Source: Lachnospiraceae bacterium (GTDB lineage Bacteria; Bacillota; Clostridia; Lachnospirales; Lachnospiraceae). From it: a DNA stretch of 64,000 nt. The stretch's first letter is position 1; every line of letters begins with the position of its first letter. The translations under genes were made by a program, and so were the position numbers. The DNA is taken from the NCBI GenBank assembly GCA_017526745.1, contig JAFXQX010000031.1, positions 31,692 to 95,691 on the forward strand, written 5' to 3'. This document shows positions 1 through 8,579 of this stretch, piece after piece. The notes beneath the pieces were generated by a model that was not told where the DNA came from, made no database searches, and was given only the letters and a program-made list of their open reading frames with translations.

Positions 1-584
1 ACGCCGCTTTCATATTCTTCGCTTTCAACCTGCATCACGGCATTATGTATGTTCGGATCGAATTCTTTTCCGACGGCTTCTATTGCCTTGACGCCGAGCT
101 TATCAAGCTCATCCGTCATCTGCTTGTATATCATCTTCATGCCGTTTGCAAATGCTTCGTCGGCACCTTCCGGAACGTTTTCCAATCCTCTTTCGAAGTT
201 ATCTATCACCGGCAGGATCTTTTCGATAACGGCTTTGGCACCCATGTCGAACATCTGTGATTTTTCCTTGTCGGTACGCTTCCGGAAGTTTTCAAACTCG
301 GCCATCTGGCGTTTGACTCGATCCTCCAGCTCTTCTATCTTTTCGTCTCTCGGATCTTTTTTGTTCTTCTTGGAGTGTTTCTTCTTACCGTCTTTGTTTT
401 CGCCGGCTTCCTCCGTCTTGGTCTCTTCCCCGGGCTCTTCCGCTTTGGTCTCTTCGCCGGCTTCTTCCTTTGGTTCTTCCTGCGCATCTTCCGGGGACTG
501 TGCTGCGGCCTTTGCCTCTTCGTCCTTTACCGCTTCCCCGTCAGCGTCTTCAATGTCGATCTTAATCGATTCTTCCGTACTCAA
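1..584 (-). CDS. grpE: GrpE, nucleotide exchange factor for DnaK (partial, runs off the window)
   Basis: GrpE releases ADP from DnaK in the cytoplasmic DnaK-DnaJ-GrpE chaperone cycle. About 194 N-terminal codons are visible. A long acidic and lysine-rich N-terminal tail rich in Glu, Ala and Lys comes first, followed by the GrpE core with the segments QMAEFENFRKRTDKEK, VIDNFERGLENV and EFDPNIHNAVMQ. The start is a TTG at 582-584, because the nearby upstream ATG is out of frame and an AAGGTG ribosome site lies just before the TTG. It follows hrcA by five bases, the usual hrcA-grpE-dnaK order, so it should share the CIRCE control. The C-terminus is outside the window. Confidence 0.93.
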   Translation of the reverse strand, partial: MSTEESIKIDIEDADGEAVKDEEAKAAAQSPEDAQEEPKEEAGEETKAEEPGEETKTEEAGENKDGKKKHSKKNKKDPRDEKIEELEDRVKRQMAEFENFRKRTDKEKSQMFDMGAKAVIEKILPVIDNFERGLENVPEGADEAFANGMKMIYKQMTDELDKLGVKAIEAVGKEFDPNIHNAVMQVESEEYESG

Positions 585-589
585 TCTCT

Positions 590-1648
590 TCACCTTTCAT
601 TCTTTTTGAACATCGAATCAAGTTCTGTTGTCAGTTTCTTGATCGTTGATAATACCTTGTCATAATCCATTCGTTTCGGACCTATGATACCAATCGTTCC
701 GTGTATGCCCTCATCCAGTTCATACGTTGCGGTCACCACGCTGCAGTCCTTCATGTTCTCAACCGGCGATTCCTCACCTATATAAACCTGTATGCCCCGC
801 TCATCCGAATGCGACAGCGTCTCATAGACGAGATTGGTCAGCTGCTTTTTCTCCTCAAATGCCGTGATGATCTCACTGGCCTTCTGGTTATCCGCGAGTT
901 CGGGATACTTGAAAATGTTGTTTGCACCGCTCGTGTATATCTCGAGGTCTTCCTCATCGGCCTTGATCGACTCTGCGACAGCATCGATGACTTCGGCTAT
1001 TATTCCCGCCTGATCTCCCGCCTGCTGCTTCATCTTGGCTATGATCGACAGACTGATGTCCTCGATCGCCATTCCATTCAGTGTCGTGTTAAGCAGCATG
1101 TTGAGCTTAAGCAGTGTTTCGTCATCGATCGGTTCATCGATATCAATGATCTGGTTTTTGATCATGTTCCCTTCGACAACGATGACAGCCACTATGCGGT
1201 TTGCTTCCATCCTCGAAAGCTGGATGAACTTGAGCCTGTTGATGTTATATCTCGGTGCCGAGATCATTGCCGCGTAGTTAGTATTGGTAGAAAGACTTCT
1301 TGCCACCTGTTTTAAGAGTCTCTCCATCTTATCCGCCTTCTCAACGAGAAGACCTTTCATCTCGTCGGTCTCGCGCTCGCGTTCTTCGAGCTCCATCTCC
1401 TTCTCGGCCATAAGCTGGTCAACATAGAACCGATAGCCTTTGTCGGAAGGGATACGGCCTGCGGATGTATGCGGCTGAAGGATATACCCCATATCCACAA
1501 GATCCGCCATCTCATTTCGTATCGTTGCGGATGAAAGGGACAGTCCTTCTATCTTCGATATCGTCCTCGAGCCTACCGGTTCCCCGGTTTCAAGATAGGT
1601 CTTGATTATGGCAAGCAGTATCTTTTTCTTTCTGTCGTCCAGGTTCAA
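590..1648 (-). CDS. hrcA: HrcA heat-shock transcriptional repressor
   Basis: HrcA represses the class I heat-shock operons by binding CIRCE and is kept active by GroEL. The 352-residue length is normal. The N-terminus (MNLDDRKKKILLAIIKTYLE, then GEPVGSRTISK) is the HrcA winged helix. The phrase SSATIRNEMADLVDMGYI follows, then a GAF-like regulatory domain. Its own promoter and a perfect CIRCE lie just upstream, so it is autoregulated. It is first gene of hrcA-grpE, with five bases between the genes. Confidence 0.96.
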   Translation of the reverse strand: MNLDDRKKKILLAIIKTYLETGEPVGSRTISKIEGLSLSSATIRNEMADLVDMGYILQPHTSAGRIPSDKGYRFYVDQLMAEKEMELEERERETDEMKGLLVEKADKMERLLKQVARSLSTNTNYAAMISAPRYNINRLKFIQLSRMEANRIVAVIVVEGNMIKNQIIDIDEPIDDETLLKLNMLLNTTLNGMAIEDISLSIIAKMKQQAGDQAGIIAEVIDAVAESIKADEEDLEIYTSGANNIFKYPELADNQKASEIITAFEEKKQLTNLVYETLSHSDERGIQVYIGEESPVENMKDCSVVTATYELDEGIHGTIGIIGPKRMDYDKVLSTIKKLTTELDSMFKKNER

Positions 1649-1669
1649 TGTGGGCTTCCTTTCATTTTG

Positions 1670-1696
1670 TTAGCACTCGACCTATTAGAGTGCTAA
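1670..1696 (-). promoter_or_regulatory. CIRCE operator (HrcA binding site)
   Basis: A perfect inverted repeat TTAGCACTC (1670-1678), nine spacer bases, GAGTGCTAA (1688-1696) matches the CIRCE consensus exactly. It sits between the promoter at 1708-1736 and the hrcA start codon at 1648, the position expected for HrcA autorepression. Confidence 0.97.
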
Positions 1697-1707
1697 CATC
1701 TGAACAT

Positions 1708-1736
1708 AATGTACCACCACCTGTTGGCAATGTCAA
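1708..1736 (-). promoter_or_regulatory. Sigma-A-type promoter of hrcA-grpE
   Basis: On the minus strand a perfect -35 TTGACA (1731-1736) is followed after 17 bases by TACATT (1708-1713) as -10. CIRCE lies immediately downstream. Confidence 0.8.
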
Positions 1737-1744
1737 TATACAAA

Positions 1745-3109
1745 TTAGTGTTCCCTGTCGAATTTCTTCTTTACTGCGATATAGCAGATGACATGCGCAA
1801 GAAACGTTACCGTCCACGAGACGGGATATGTGATATACAGATAGCGTGTTTCGTGAAAACGCGGCAGCCTGAAAAGAGTGAATATCCACAGAAGGCGCAG
1901 ACCGCATGCGCCCACAAGCGACACGATCATCGGGAGAACGGCATAGCCCAGTCCCCGGAGGCCTCCTACCATGACATCCATCATTCCGCACAGGAAATAA
2001 GGAAGGCAGATATACAGCATACGGATCAGGCCTGCTCGGATAACGGCATCGGAATCCGTATAGATCGACAAAAGCTCTGATCCGAACATATAAGCCAGGC
2101 CGCCAAGCAGCATGCCTGTAACGATGACGCAGGCCTCGGAGCGGATGACTATCTTATTGATACGCTCATGCCGTCTGGCGCCGACATTTGCGCTCACAAA
2201 AGAGATGCACGCCTGATAGAATGCATTCATCGATACATATATGAAACCTTCTATATTCATTGCTGCGGAATTACCCGCAACGACCGTTGCCCCGAACCCG
2301 TTCACGCTTGACTGTATGATAACGTTTGAAAGAGAAAAGAGCATGCCCTGGAAACTTGCGGGAAGTCCTATGCGCGTGATCCTTATAAGAATATCCTTAT
2401 CGATGCCAAGCTTTCTCGGATCGAATCTGAGTGCACCCTCCTCGCCCATAAGGCATCTGACTACCAAAGCTGCGGAGATTATCTGTGAAATGACCGTGGC
2501 AATGCCGACCCCGGCAACATCCATCCGGAACCTGATAACAAACAGAAGGTTTAATATGACATTCACGATCCCGGCGGCCGTCAGGTAATACATCGGCCTC
2601 TTCGTATCCCCGACAGCACGAAGTATCGCACTTCCGAAGTTATATACCATGGAGGCCGGCATCCCGACAAAGTATATACGAAGATACAGGCTCGCAAGAG
2701 GAAGTGTCTCGACGGGAGAATTCATGAGGATAAGGATCGGCTCGGCAAATATGACTCCGATGACGGTCAGTATCATCCCGCTGATGGCACTTACGAGCAT
2801 CGACGTATGAACGGTCCTTGACAGGCTCGAATCATCCCTGCTTCCGCGGTAACGTGATGCCAGGACATTGCTTCCTATGGACAGCCCCATGAACGCGCTT
2901 ATCAGGAGATTGACGAGAGGGACTACGGAGCCTACCGCCGCAAGGGAATTGTCGCCTGCATATTTACCCACCACGACAACATCCGCGGCATTGAACAGAA
3001 GCTGCAGGACCGATGAGAGTATAAGCGGGACCGTAAAGAGAAGAAGCCTTCCCACTATCGGTCCCGAACACATATCTATCTTATTGCTTTTATTTCTATC
3101 GGACGACAT
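1745..3109 (-). CDS. MATE family multidrug/metabolite exporter
   Basis: This predicted integral membrane antiporter of 454 residues has about twelve hydrophobic helices. MATE proteins export cationic drugs or metabolites using a Na+ or H+ gradient. The N-terminal segment GPIVGRLLLFTVPLILSSVL and the following AADVVVVGKYAG match the family. The start codon overlaps the last 14 bases of pncB, which points to translational coupling. It is last in the run of five minus-strand genes starting at 10171. The substrate cannot be told from sequence. Confidence 0.9.
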   Translation of the reverse strand: MSSDRNKSNKIDMCSGPIVGRLLLFTVPLILSSVLQLLFNAADVVVVGKYAGDNSLAAVGSVVPLVNLLISAFMGLSIGSNVLASRYRGSRDDSSLSRTVHTSMLVSAISGMILTVIGVIFAEPILILMNSPVETLPLASLYLRIYFVGMPASMVYNFGSAILRAVGDTKRPMYYLTAAGIVNVILNLLFVIRFRMDVAGVGIATVISQIISAALVVRCLMGEEGALRFDPRKLGIDKDILIRITRIGLPASFQGMLFSLSNVIIQSSVNGFGATVVAGNSAAMNIEGFIYVSMNAFYQACISFVSANVGARRHERINKIVIRSEACVIVTGMLLGGLAYMFGSELLSIYTDSDAVIRAGLIRMLYICLPYFLCGMMDVMVGGLRGLGYAVLPMIVSLVGACGLRLLWIFTLFRLPRFHETRYLYITYPVSWTVTFLAHVICYIAVKKKFDREH

Positions 3110-4313
3110 TTGTCTCGTGTTCCATCCTCCAGTCGATACAACGTTTCAGGTAGTGCACATATTCCTCACTCTTGCACATTCCCTTGCCTTCCACATCTGA
3201 TATCTTGGCAACATCGCATCCGTTGCAGACCGTTGTCTTCATAACTATATTGAGCGGAGCAACCTTTGTATCGTTTGCAAGATACGTGCCGATGCCGAAG
3301 GCTGTCCTGACCCTGTCCTTGTAGGTCCTGTTTATGGCTGTCGCTTTCTCGAAGTTTAAGCTGTCGGAAAACAGGAGGGTCTTTGTCTTCGGATCGATCC
3401 CGAGTTCCTCATAGTGTTTTATCATGCCGTCTGCCCAGTCATACGGACTTCCTGAGTCGTGGCGTACGCCCGAGAAAAGTGTCGCATATGTCAGCTGGAA
3501 ATCTTCAAGAAAACACTTTGTCGTTATAGCATCGGTAAGCGCGGTTCCGTTTAACACCCCGTATTCCTTCACCCAGGCATCGAGTGCGTACCAGTTGGAG
3601 TAGGCGGGATTGTGCTTGTGATTTCCCTGTCCCACGCACATGATCCATTCATGTGCCATTGTACCGACCGGTACCAGATCATGTTTCTTGGCAAGATAAA
3701 CGTTACTCGTTCCGACAAACTTGTTGCCTTCGGGAAGGAGTGCGGCGGCAAGTGCCGTTACCGCCATCTCCTGGGCCTCGCCGGACAGTCTTCTTCTGGC
3801 GCCGAACTCGGAAAATGCACCGAGTTCATATGTGCCGTCCATTATCCCGCTTATCTTCTCATCAAGTCTCTGCCTGAAGCTCTCCAGAAGATCATCATAA
3901 TCATATGCCATACGGAAATAGACTTCATTTACGATCGCGAGGGTCGGTATCTCATACATCGACGTGTTCAGCCACGTTCCCTTTGTCTCGATCGTAAGGC
4001 CGCAGTCACTGTCGGTACCGAATTCAAAATCATCATATCTGGGTTTCCACAACCGCAGAAAATCAACGTATGAACCTTTGATCCATTTGACGTTGTTGAG
4101 GTACTCAAGTTCGTCCTCTCGAAAACGCAGATCACAGTACATCTTTATCTGGCGCTTTATCTCTTCTATCATCTCATCCGTAAAGTGAACATCCTCGTTC
4201 CTGCACTTGAACGTCCACGTCGTCTTGTAGTCCGAAAACTGATGATAGATCGCCTGTCCCATCGAGAACTTGTAGGCATCTGTTTCAAGAAGGCTTGTGA
4301 TTATCGGCTGCAT
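3096..4313 (-). CDS. pncB: Nicotinate phosphoribosyltransferase
   Basis: PncB converts nicotinate and PRPP to nicotinate mononucleotide in the Preiss-Handler NAD salvage pathway. The 405-residue protein carries the N-terminal TDAYKFSMGQAIY signature and the GTMAHEW motif, whose His221 corresponds to the phosphorylated catalytic histidine of the family. Further phosphoribosyl-binding signatures are GVRHDSGSPYDWADG and LLFSDSLNFEKA. The ATG at 4313 has a GGAGG ribosome site eight bases before it. It lies 13 bases after the peptidase gene and overlaps the MATE gene. Confidence 0.95.
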   Translation of the reverse strand: MQPIITSLLETDAYKFSMGQAIYHQFSDYKTTWTFKCRNEDVHFTDEMIEEIKRQIKMYCDLRFREDELEYLNNVKWIKGSYVDFLRLWKPRYDDFEFGTDSDCGLTIETKGTWLNTSMYEIPTLAIVNEVYFRMAYDYDDLLESFRQRLDEKISGIMDGTYELGAFSEFGARRRLSGEAQEMAVTALAAALLPEGNKFVGTSNVYLAKKHDLVPVGTMAHEWIMCVGQGNHKHNPAYSNWYALDAWVKEYGVLNGTALTDAITTKCFLEDFQLTYATLFSGVRHDSGSPYDWADGMIKHYEELGIDPKTKTLLFSDSLNFEKATAINRTYKDRVRTAFGIGTYLANDTKVAPLNIVMKTTVCNGCDVAKISDVEGKGMCKSEEYVHYLKRCIDWRMEHETNVVR

Positions 4314-4326
4314 GATTTTTCCTCCG

Positions 4327-6645
4327 TTATTTGTTGATCACAGGGCTCCAGTGCTCCTGCCGGTACATGTCCGTAAACTTGTATGTTGCAATGGGATCTC
4401 CGTCGGCGATCCTGATGTTTCTTATCTCTACATCCGGCGAGTCAAGCACCAGAGGCTCCCCGAACTTGTACGAATCCTTATAGTTACCGTTATAGTCGTA
4501 GTACCTGCATACAAAGTCGAGCGTATCTCCCGCAGAGAGCGCGACCGTACTCTTGGCTACCGTATCGGTTTCATCATTCTCATATACATATCTTGCACCG
4601 CTTATGATGCCGTCGGGGAACTCATCCGTAAATGTCAGAAGAAGCTCAACCCTCTCACCGTTAAGGAGCGCGGGAACGTATCCGTCGAAACTGTAATGTG
4701 TTCCGTCATCCTTTGTGTCGGTATGATAATAGGCAACGATATGTCCGTCTATCGACATCCATGTTCCGTCAAAGTCCGCGATCAGATTATTTTCATCATC
4801 AAACGTGAACGTATTATCAAGGCCGAGGTCAATGAACCCTTCTCCGTCATCAACGAACACACCCAGGTCGACCGTTGCCACCCTGCTCCATTCATCCTCG
4901 GACAGTTTGAACACCTTCTGTCCCTTTCCGTTATCGGTGATCTGCAAAGTGCCGTCATCTTCGGGACCTCTTCCCGTAAGAAGCGTTGACAGGAGCAGCT
5001 CTATGGGAGAGCCCTCACCGTCAGGGGTATTCTGTCCCGATGCTTCGTTTGAGGCAAATGCCCTGATGCAGTCGGCATATGCGCTGTCCATTCCGATCTG
5101 CTCATAAGTCTTTGCCATCGATCCTGCCTTCGATGCCTTCTTGTAAGGGAAGTACACCGACAGGCCGTTGGCATTTGCTATCGATCTTTCGGTACGGTTG
5201 TATTTTACACATGAAGAAAGTACATCTTTTAACTCATGACTTTCCGGAGTGTCGAGAAGCTCGGCAAAATGAATGAAATCTATCTGGTCGATCTTTGATG
5301 AGATCGCAAACTCTTTTGTCCTGTTTCTGGCATCCGAGACTTTCATGTAGCCGTTCACGTCAGCTATCATATCGCTCGTCTTTTTCGAGAAGCTGCTCAG
5401 TTTTTCGGGAACCGTTGCAGAAGCTTCGGCAAGATCGGTCACGGAAAGAGTTGCTTTTTGTCCGGGACACTTCTTGGCACACATATCAACAAAGTCATCG
5501 ACTATGTTCTTGCCGATCTCCGGAGTGGGCATGCTGGTGTTGGCGGAAAGCTTTGTCAGCCAGTTCGTATAATACCAGCCGACCCCCGGCTCGGTCTCTT
5601 CCGAGGCGATCATGTAATCCGCATAATCGGACAGCATGAGAGCCGTCTCGACCGTAGCCATAAGGCAGGCGTCAAATCCGACAAAATCAAATTTCACATT
5701 CGAATCCGATATCGCCTTCTTGATACCCGAAAGGTTCATCGAACCGGTCTGCGGGTACTTCTCATCATACGCAAATCCCGACAGTGATCCACTTCCGTGA
5801 TCCCATAGGATAAGCTCGTTACGGTTCGCGGGATAGTTTGCCGCACAGTATTTGATAAACGTTGTAAGAGTGTTCGGATCGGACATCGAAGCCTTGCCCA
5901 TATCCTTCTCGAGCATCTTCACTCCGCCCTGCTTGATCTGGAATATCTGATTGACGCTGCTGGAGACGACGTCGTTCTTCCATCTCTTACAACCTCCGGT
6001 GTATACGATCAGATTGACATTATCCGAAAGTGTTGCAGAGGCCATCTCCTGAAGATCCGCCGTTCCCATGCCGCTTTTTGATTCAAGATCGGTACCGCAC
6101 AGATAGACCATGATCGTGACAACGTCAGCACCCTGCCCGATGACGGATGTATACTTCTGCCTTGCAAGAGGGCTTACGTTCATATCAAGCTGTGCAGTGT
6201 TCTCCTGCGTCGGTGCCGTTTCATACGAGGAGTAATCACCCGGTGATGTGGCATATCCTCCGATAAGGCTTCCGAACAGGTCCGACATGCCTCCGAGCCC
6301 GCCCATAAGATCCTGCGAAGATCCCGCGGCATCCTGTCCGCTGCCGGGCGCTCCCATAAAGCTTCCGGAATCCGCCTGTGAAAAAGATCCCGGATCTGAC
6401 GGCAGCTGTGAGCTGACCGTCCCGCCGTCCGAAGAGCCCCTGAAGAACAGGAAATAAATGATCGCTATCAGGATGATCGTACCGAGGCTGATACCGCCTC
6501 CGCGTGTCACTCTTCCTGAATGGTGTCCTCCGCCGCCCGTACTTTGTATAGGTGTGCTGTCGAGTCCGCTGCCGCGCCTCTTGACGCTGCCGGATCCTTC
6601 GGCTATTTTCTTTTCCCTGCTTCTGGGCCTGTTATCTGGTGCCAT
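4327..6645 (-). CDS. Clostripain-family (C11) cysteine peptidase, membrane anchored
   Basis: A 772-residue protein with a basic cytoplasmic N-terminus, one membrane helix around residues 52-68 (ISLGTIILIAIIYFLFF) and a Gly/Ser/Asp-rich linker. A C11 peptidase domain starts near residue 175. The catalytic dyad is visible as His283 in LWDHGSG and Cys327 in GFDACLM, both at caspase-fold positions. The family cleaves after Arg or Lys. The C-terminal 230 residues look like beta-rich, outward-facing modules. The domain probably works at the cell surface. The start has an AGAGGT ribosome site. The role in this operon is unknown. Confidence 0.9.
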   Translation of the reverse strand: MAPDNRPRSREKKIAEGSGSVKRRGSGLDSTPIQSTGGGGHHSGRVTRGGGISLGTIILIAIIYFLFFRGSSDGGTVSSQLPSDPGSFSQADSGSFMGAPGSGQDAAGSSQDLMGGLGGMSDLFGSLIGGYATSPGDYSSYETAPTQENTAQLDMNVSPLARQKYTSVIGQGADVVTIMVYLCGTDLESKSGMGTADLQEMASATLSDNVNLIVYTGGCKRWKNDVVSSSVNQIFQIKQGGVKMLEKDMGKASMSDPNTLTTFIKYCAANYPANRNELILWDHGSGSLSGFAYDEKYPQTGSMNLSGIKKAISDSNVKFDFVGFDACLMATVETALMLSDYADYMIASEETEPGVGWYYTNWLTKLSANTSMPTPEIGKNIVDDFVDMCAKKCPGQKATLSVTDLAEASATVPEKLSSFSKKTSDMIADVNGYMKVSDARNRTKEFAISSKIDQIDFIHFAELLDTPESHELKDVLSSCVKYNRTERSIANANGLSVYFPYKKASKAGSMAKTYEQIGMDSAYADCIRAFASNEASGQNTPDGEGSPIELLLSTLLTGRGPEDDGTLQITDNGKGQKVFKLSEDEWSRVATVDLGVFVDDGEGFIDLGLDNTFTFDDENNLIADFDGTWMSIDGHIVAYYHTDTKDDGTHYSFDGYVPALLNGERVELLLTFTDEFPDGIISGARYVYENDETDTVAKSTVALSAGDTLDFVCRYYDYNGNYKDSYKFGEPLVLDSPDVEIRNIRIADGDPIATYKFTDMYRQEHWSPVINK

Positions 6646-6677
6646 TTTTACTACCTCTTTCTATGATTCTATACATT

Positions 6678-8579
6678 CTATACTTTGGGATTCCATAACA
6701 TCGCGGGTTTACCGGCCTGCGTAAACTTAAGGAGCAGTGATGACGCTTCTCCGTAATATGCATCCGCCGACCCGATCGTCATATCATCCGCATTTGTCTC
6801 TCTGTCGGAAAAATGAGACCGTTCATATTCTTCATACACATCGGGATACAGTCTTTGAAGATCATCGGCAAAACCCTTCCATGTATGGTATATGACCTCG
6901 ATCTTTTCACTGTTATCGTCGAAAATTTTAAAAGTCTTCCGGATCTTTTCAATGGCCGCATCCTGATGTTCGGCAAAGCACGATATCCCGACATGGAACA
7001 GTATCTTTTTCTTTCCTTCGCGGGATGTTTTTTGTCCGGCCCCTGTATCCTCGGGGAGCACTCCGATCTTTCCTTCCCACACTTCCTTATAGCGTTCACC
7101 CGAAAAGGCGGTCAGGCACTCGATGTACCTTTGGCACAGTTCTTCGCTGTGAAGGACTATCTCGTCGCATCTTACAGCCATGGGTGTCGGGACATATTCT
7201 TTCATGAGCTTTCGTGCACGCTCATCGCCTTCCGCGAGCCGGTGAGGCTCAAACGGCGGCACATATACGAGCATGTCACACTTATCCTTAAGCGATGAAG
7301 AATAGTATATCTTATCAACAGTTGTGATGAGATTGTACTCATCATACGGATAGTTGGTGACTATAACATCGGGATGTGTATCGACTATCGCCGGATCGCG
7401 GGTAAACTCAGCGCCGTCAAGGCCATCCAGATAGTAGCCGGCATCCTCTTTATCTTCTGCCGGAACGACTCCCGACATGTCGCTGGCTATATCATATTTG
7501 ACCGCAGCCAGTATCGTTACCTTAAATCCGTCTTCAATGTATGCCTTTGCAAGGCTTCTCATATTCCTGTAAGCCTTGGCATCATACGTGATAAACACCG
7601 CTCGTTTTCCGGGCCTTGTGATATCGCGACCGTCATATGCGGTAAGGTCTTCGGCCCTGAACCTGTAGTGCGGCCACTCAAATCCGAAATGCTCGTGGAG
7701 CACATCGACGTGATCCTCATAGTACGGATATTCATGAGCTCCTCCGCTCCTAATGCAGTTCATGAAAGAGGTGCCGTATTTCTTCTTAAGGACGGCCTCA
7801 TATGCCGCCGGCACCGGAATGGTCATGTTTTCAAACGGAACCCTTACGGTCTCATAATACTCCTTCGGGAACACGTAATCCTTGTTACCCATCCATATCG
7901 GATAAAGCGTCAGATATTTTGCGTCCTTTTCATCCACTTCACCGAAGAGTTTTTCCAGAAGAGCCCTCAGTTGTGTCAGGATGTCACGATTTTTATCAAG
8001 CTTTACATGACATACTTTTTCAATATCTGCCAGGTAATCCCTGATACTTTCCGGATCCGTTCCGAAATGAGCGATCTCATTTACCGCATCATAAACAAGG
8101 CGCACCCGCCTCTCGCGGTCTTTTTCATACTCCTCATTGTCAGTCAGATAATCAAGAGGAAATATATCGATACCCAATGCGATCGGAAGACCCGAGTATT
8201 TCTTCATATACTCCGCATCGAAGCGGTAATGATCGCTCGATACGATCCTCGAGAGCATCTGCTTAAAATCACGGTTCGACCTGTAATTTACGATCGAATA
8301 GTTATCGGGAAGATAAGATCCGACATTCTCGGTGAAGCGTATGTAATCACTCCTTTTCATGCAGATGTCAAGATCATCATCCCACGGTATGAAACCTCCG
8401 TGGCGGACAGCTCCGAGAAGTGTTCCCCACTCCGCGCAGTATGAAAGACCCGATCTTGCACAGGCCTCGTCAAGATCTGACAGAATAGCAAGCTGTGCGC
8501 CCCAGGATCTCTTCATCATTGAAGGGATCAGAAAATCACACCGTATTTCGTCTTCGTAAAAAGAATGCGAAAATGTCAT
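6678..8579 (-). CDS. LicD-domain transferase fused to a GT-B-like C-terminal domain
   Basis: Residues about 20-290 form a LicD/fukutin-type nucleotidyltransferase-fold domain, with the metal-binding region GTLLGAVRHGGFIPWDDDLD at residues 53-72. LicD enzymes transfer phosphocholine, and fukutin/FKRP transfer ribitol phosphate, from CDP-linked donors. Residues about 305-633 look like a GT-B fold ending in ADAYYGEASSLLLKF, reminiscent of CDP-glycerol polymerases. A full-length paralogue lies at 37339-39324. The start overlaps the HerA-like gene by ATGA, so the two are coupled. No licA or licC is present, so phosphocholine transfer is less likely than alditol-phosphate transfer; this is inference. 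Confidence 0.82.
   Translation of the reverse strand: MTFSHSFYEDEIRCDFLIPSMMKRSWGAQLAILSDLDEACARSGLSYCAEWGTLLGAVRHGGFIPWDDDLDICMKRSDYIRFTENVGSYLPDNYSIVNYRSNRDFKQMLSRIVSSDHYRFDAEYMKKYSGLPIALGIDIFPLDYLTDNEEYEKDRERRVRLVYDAVNEIAHFGTDPESIRDYLADIEKVCHVKLDKNRDILTQLRALLEKLFGEVDEKDAKYLTLYPIWMGNKDYVFPKEYYETVRVPFENMTIPVPAAYEAVLKKKYGTSFMNCIRSGGAHEYPYYEDHVDVLHEHFGFEWPHYRFRAEDLTAYDGRDITRPGKRAVFITYDAKAYRNMRSLAKAYIEDGFKVTILAAVKYDIASDMSGVVPAEDKEDAGYYLDGLDGAEFTRDPAIVDTHPDVIVTNYPYDEYNLITTVDKIYYSSSLKDKCDMLVYVPPFEPHRLAEGDERARKLMKEYVPTPMAVRCDEIVLHSEELCQRYIECLTAFSGERYKEVWEGKIGVLPEDTGAGQKTSREGKKKILFHVGISCFAEHQDAAIEKIRKTFKIFDDNSEKIEVIYHTWKGFADDLQRLYPDVYEEYERSHFSDRETNADDMTIGSADAYYGEASSLLLKFTQAGKPAMLWNPKV

Noticed and set aside
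49..609. 186-residue Ser-rich open frame on the plus strand
   Set aside because: It is the antisense shadow of grpE, whose minus-strand translation has clear GrpE motifs.
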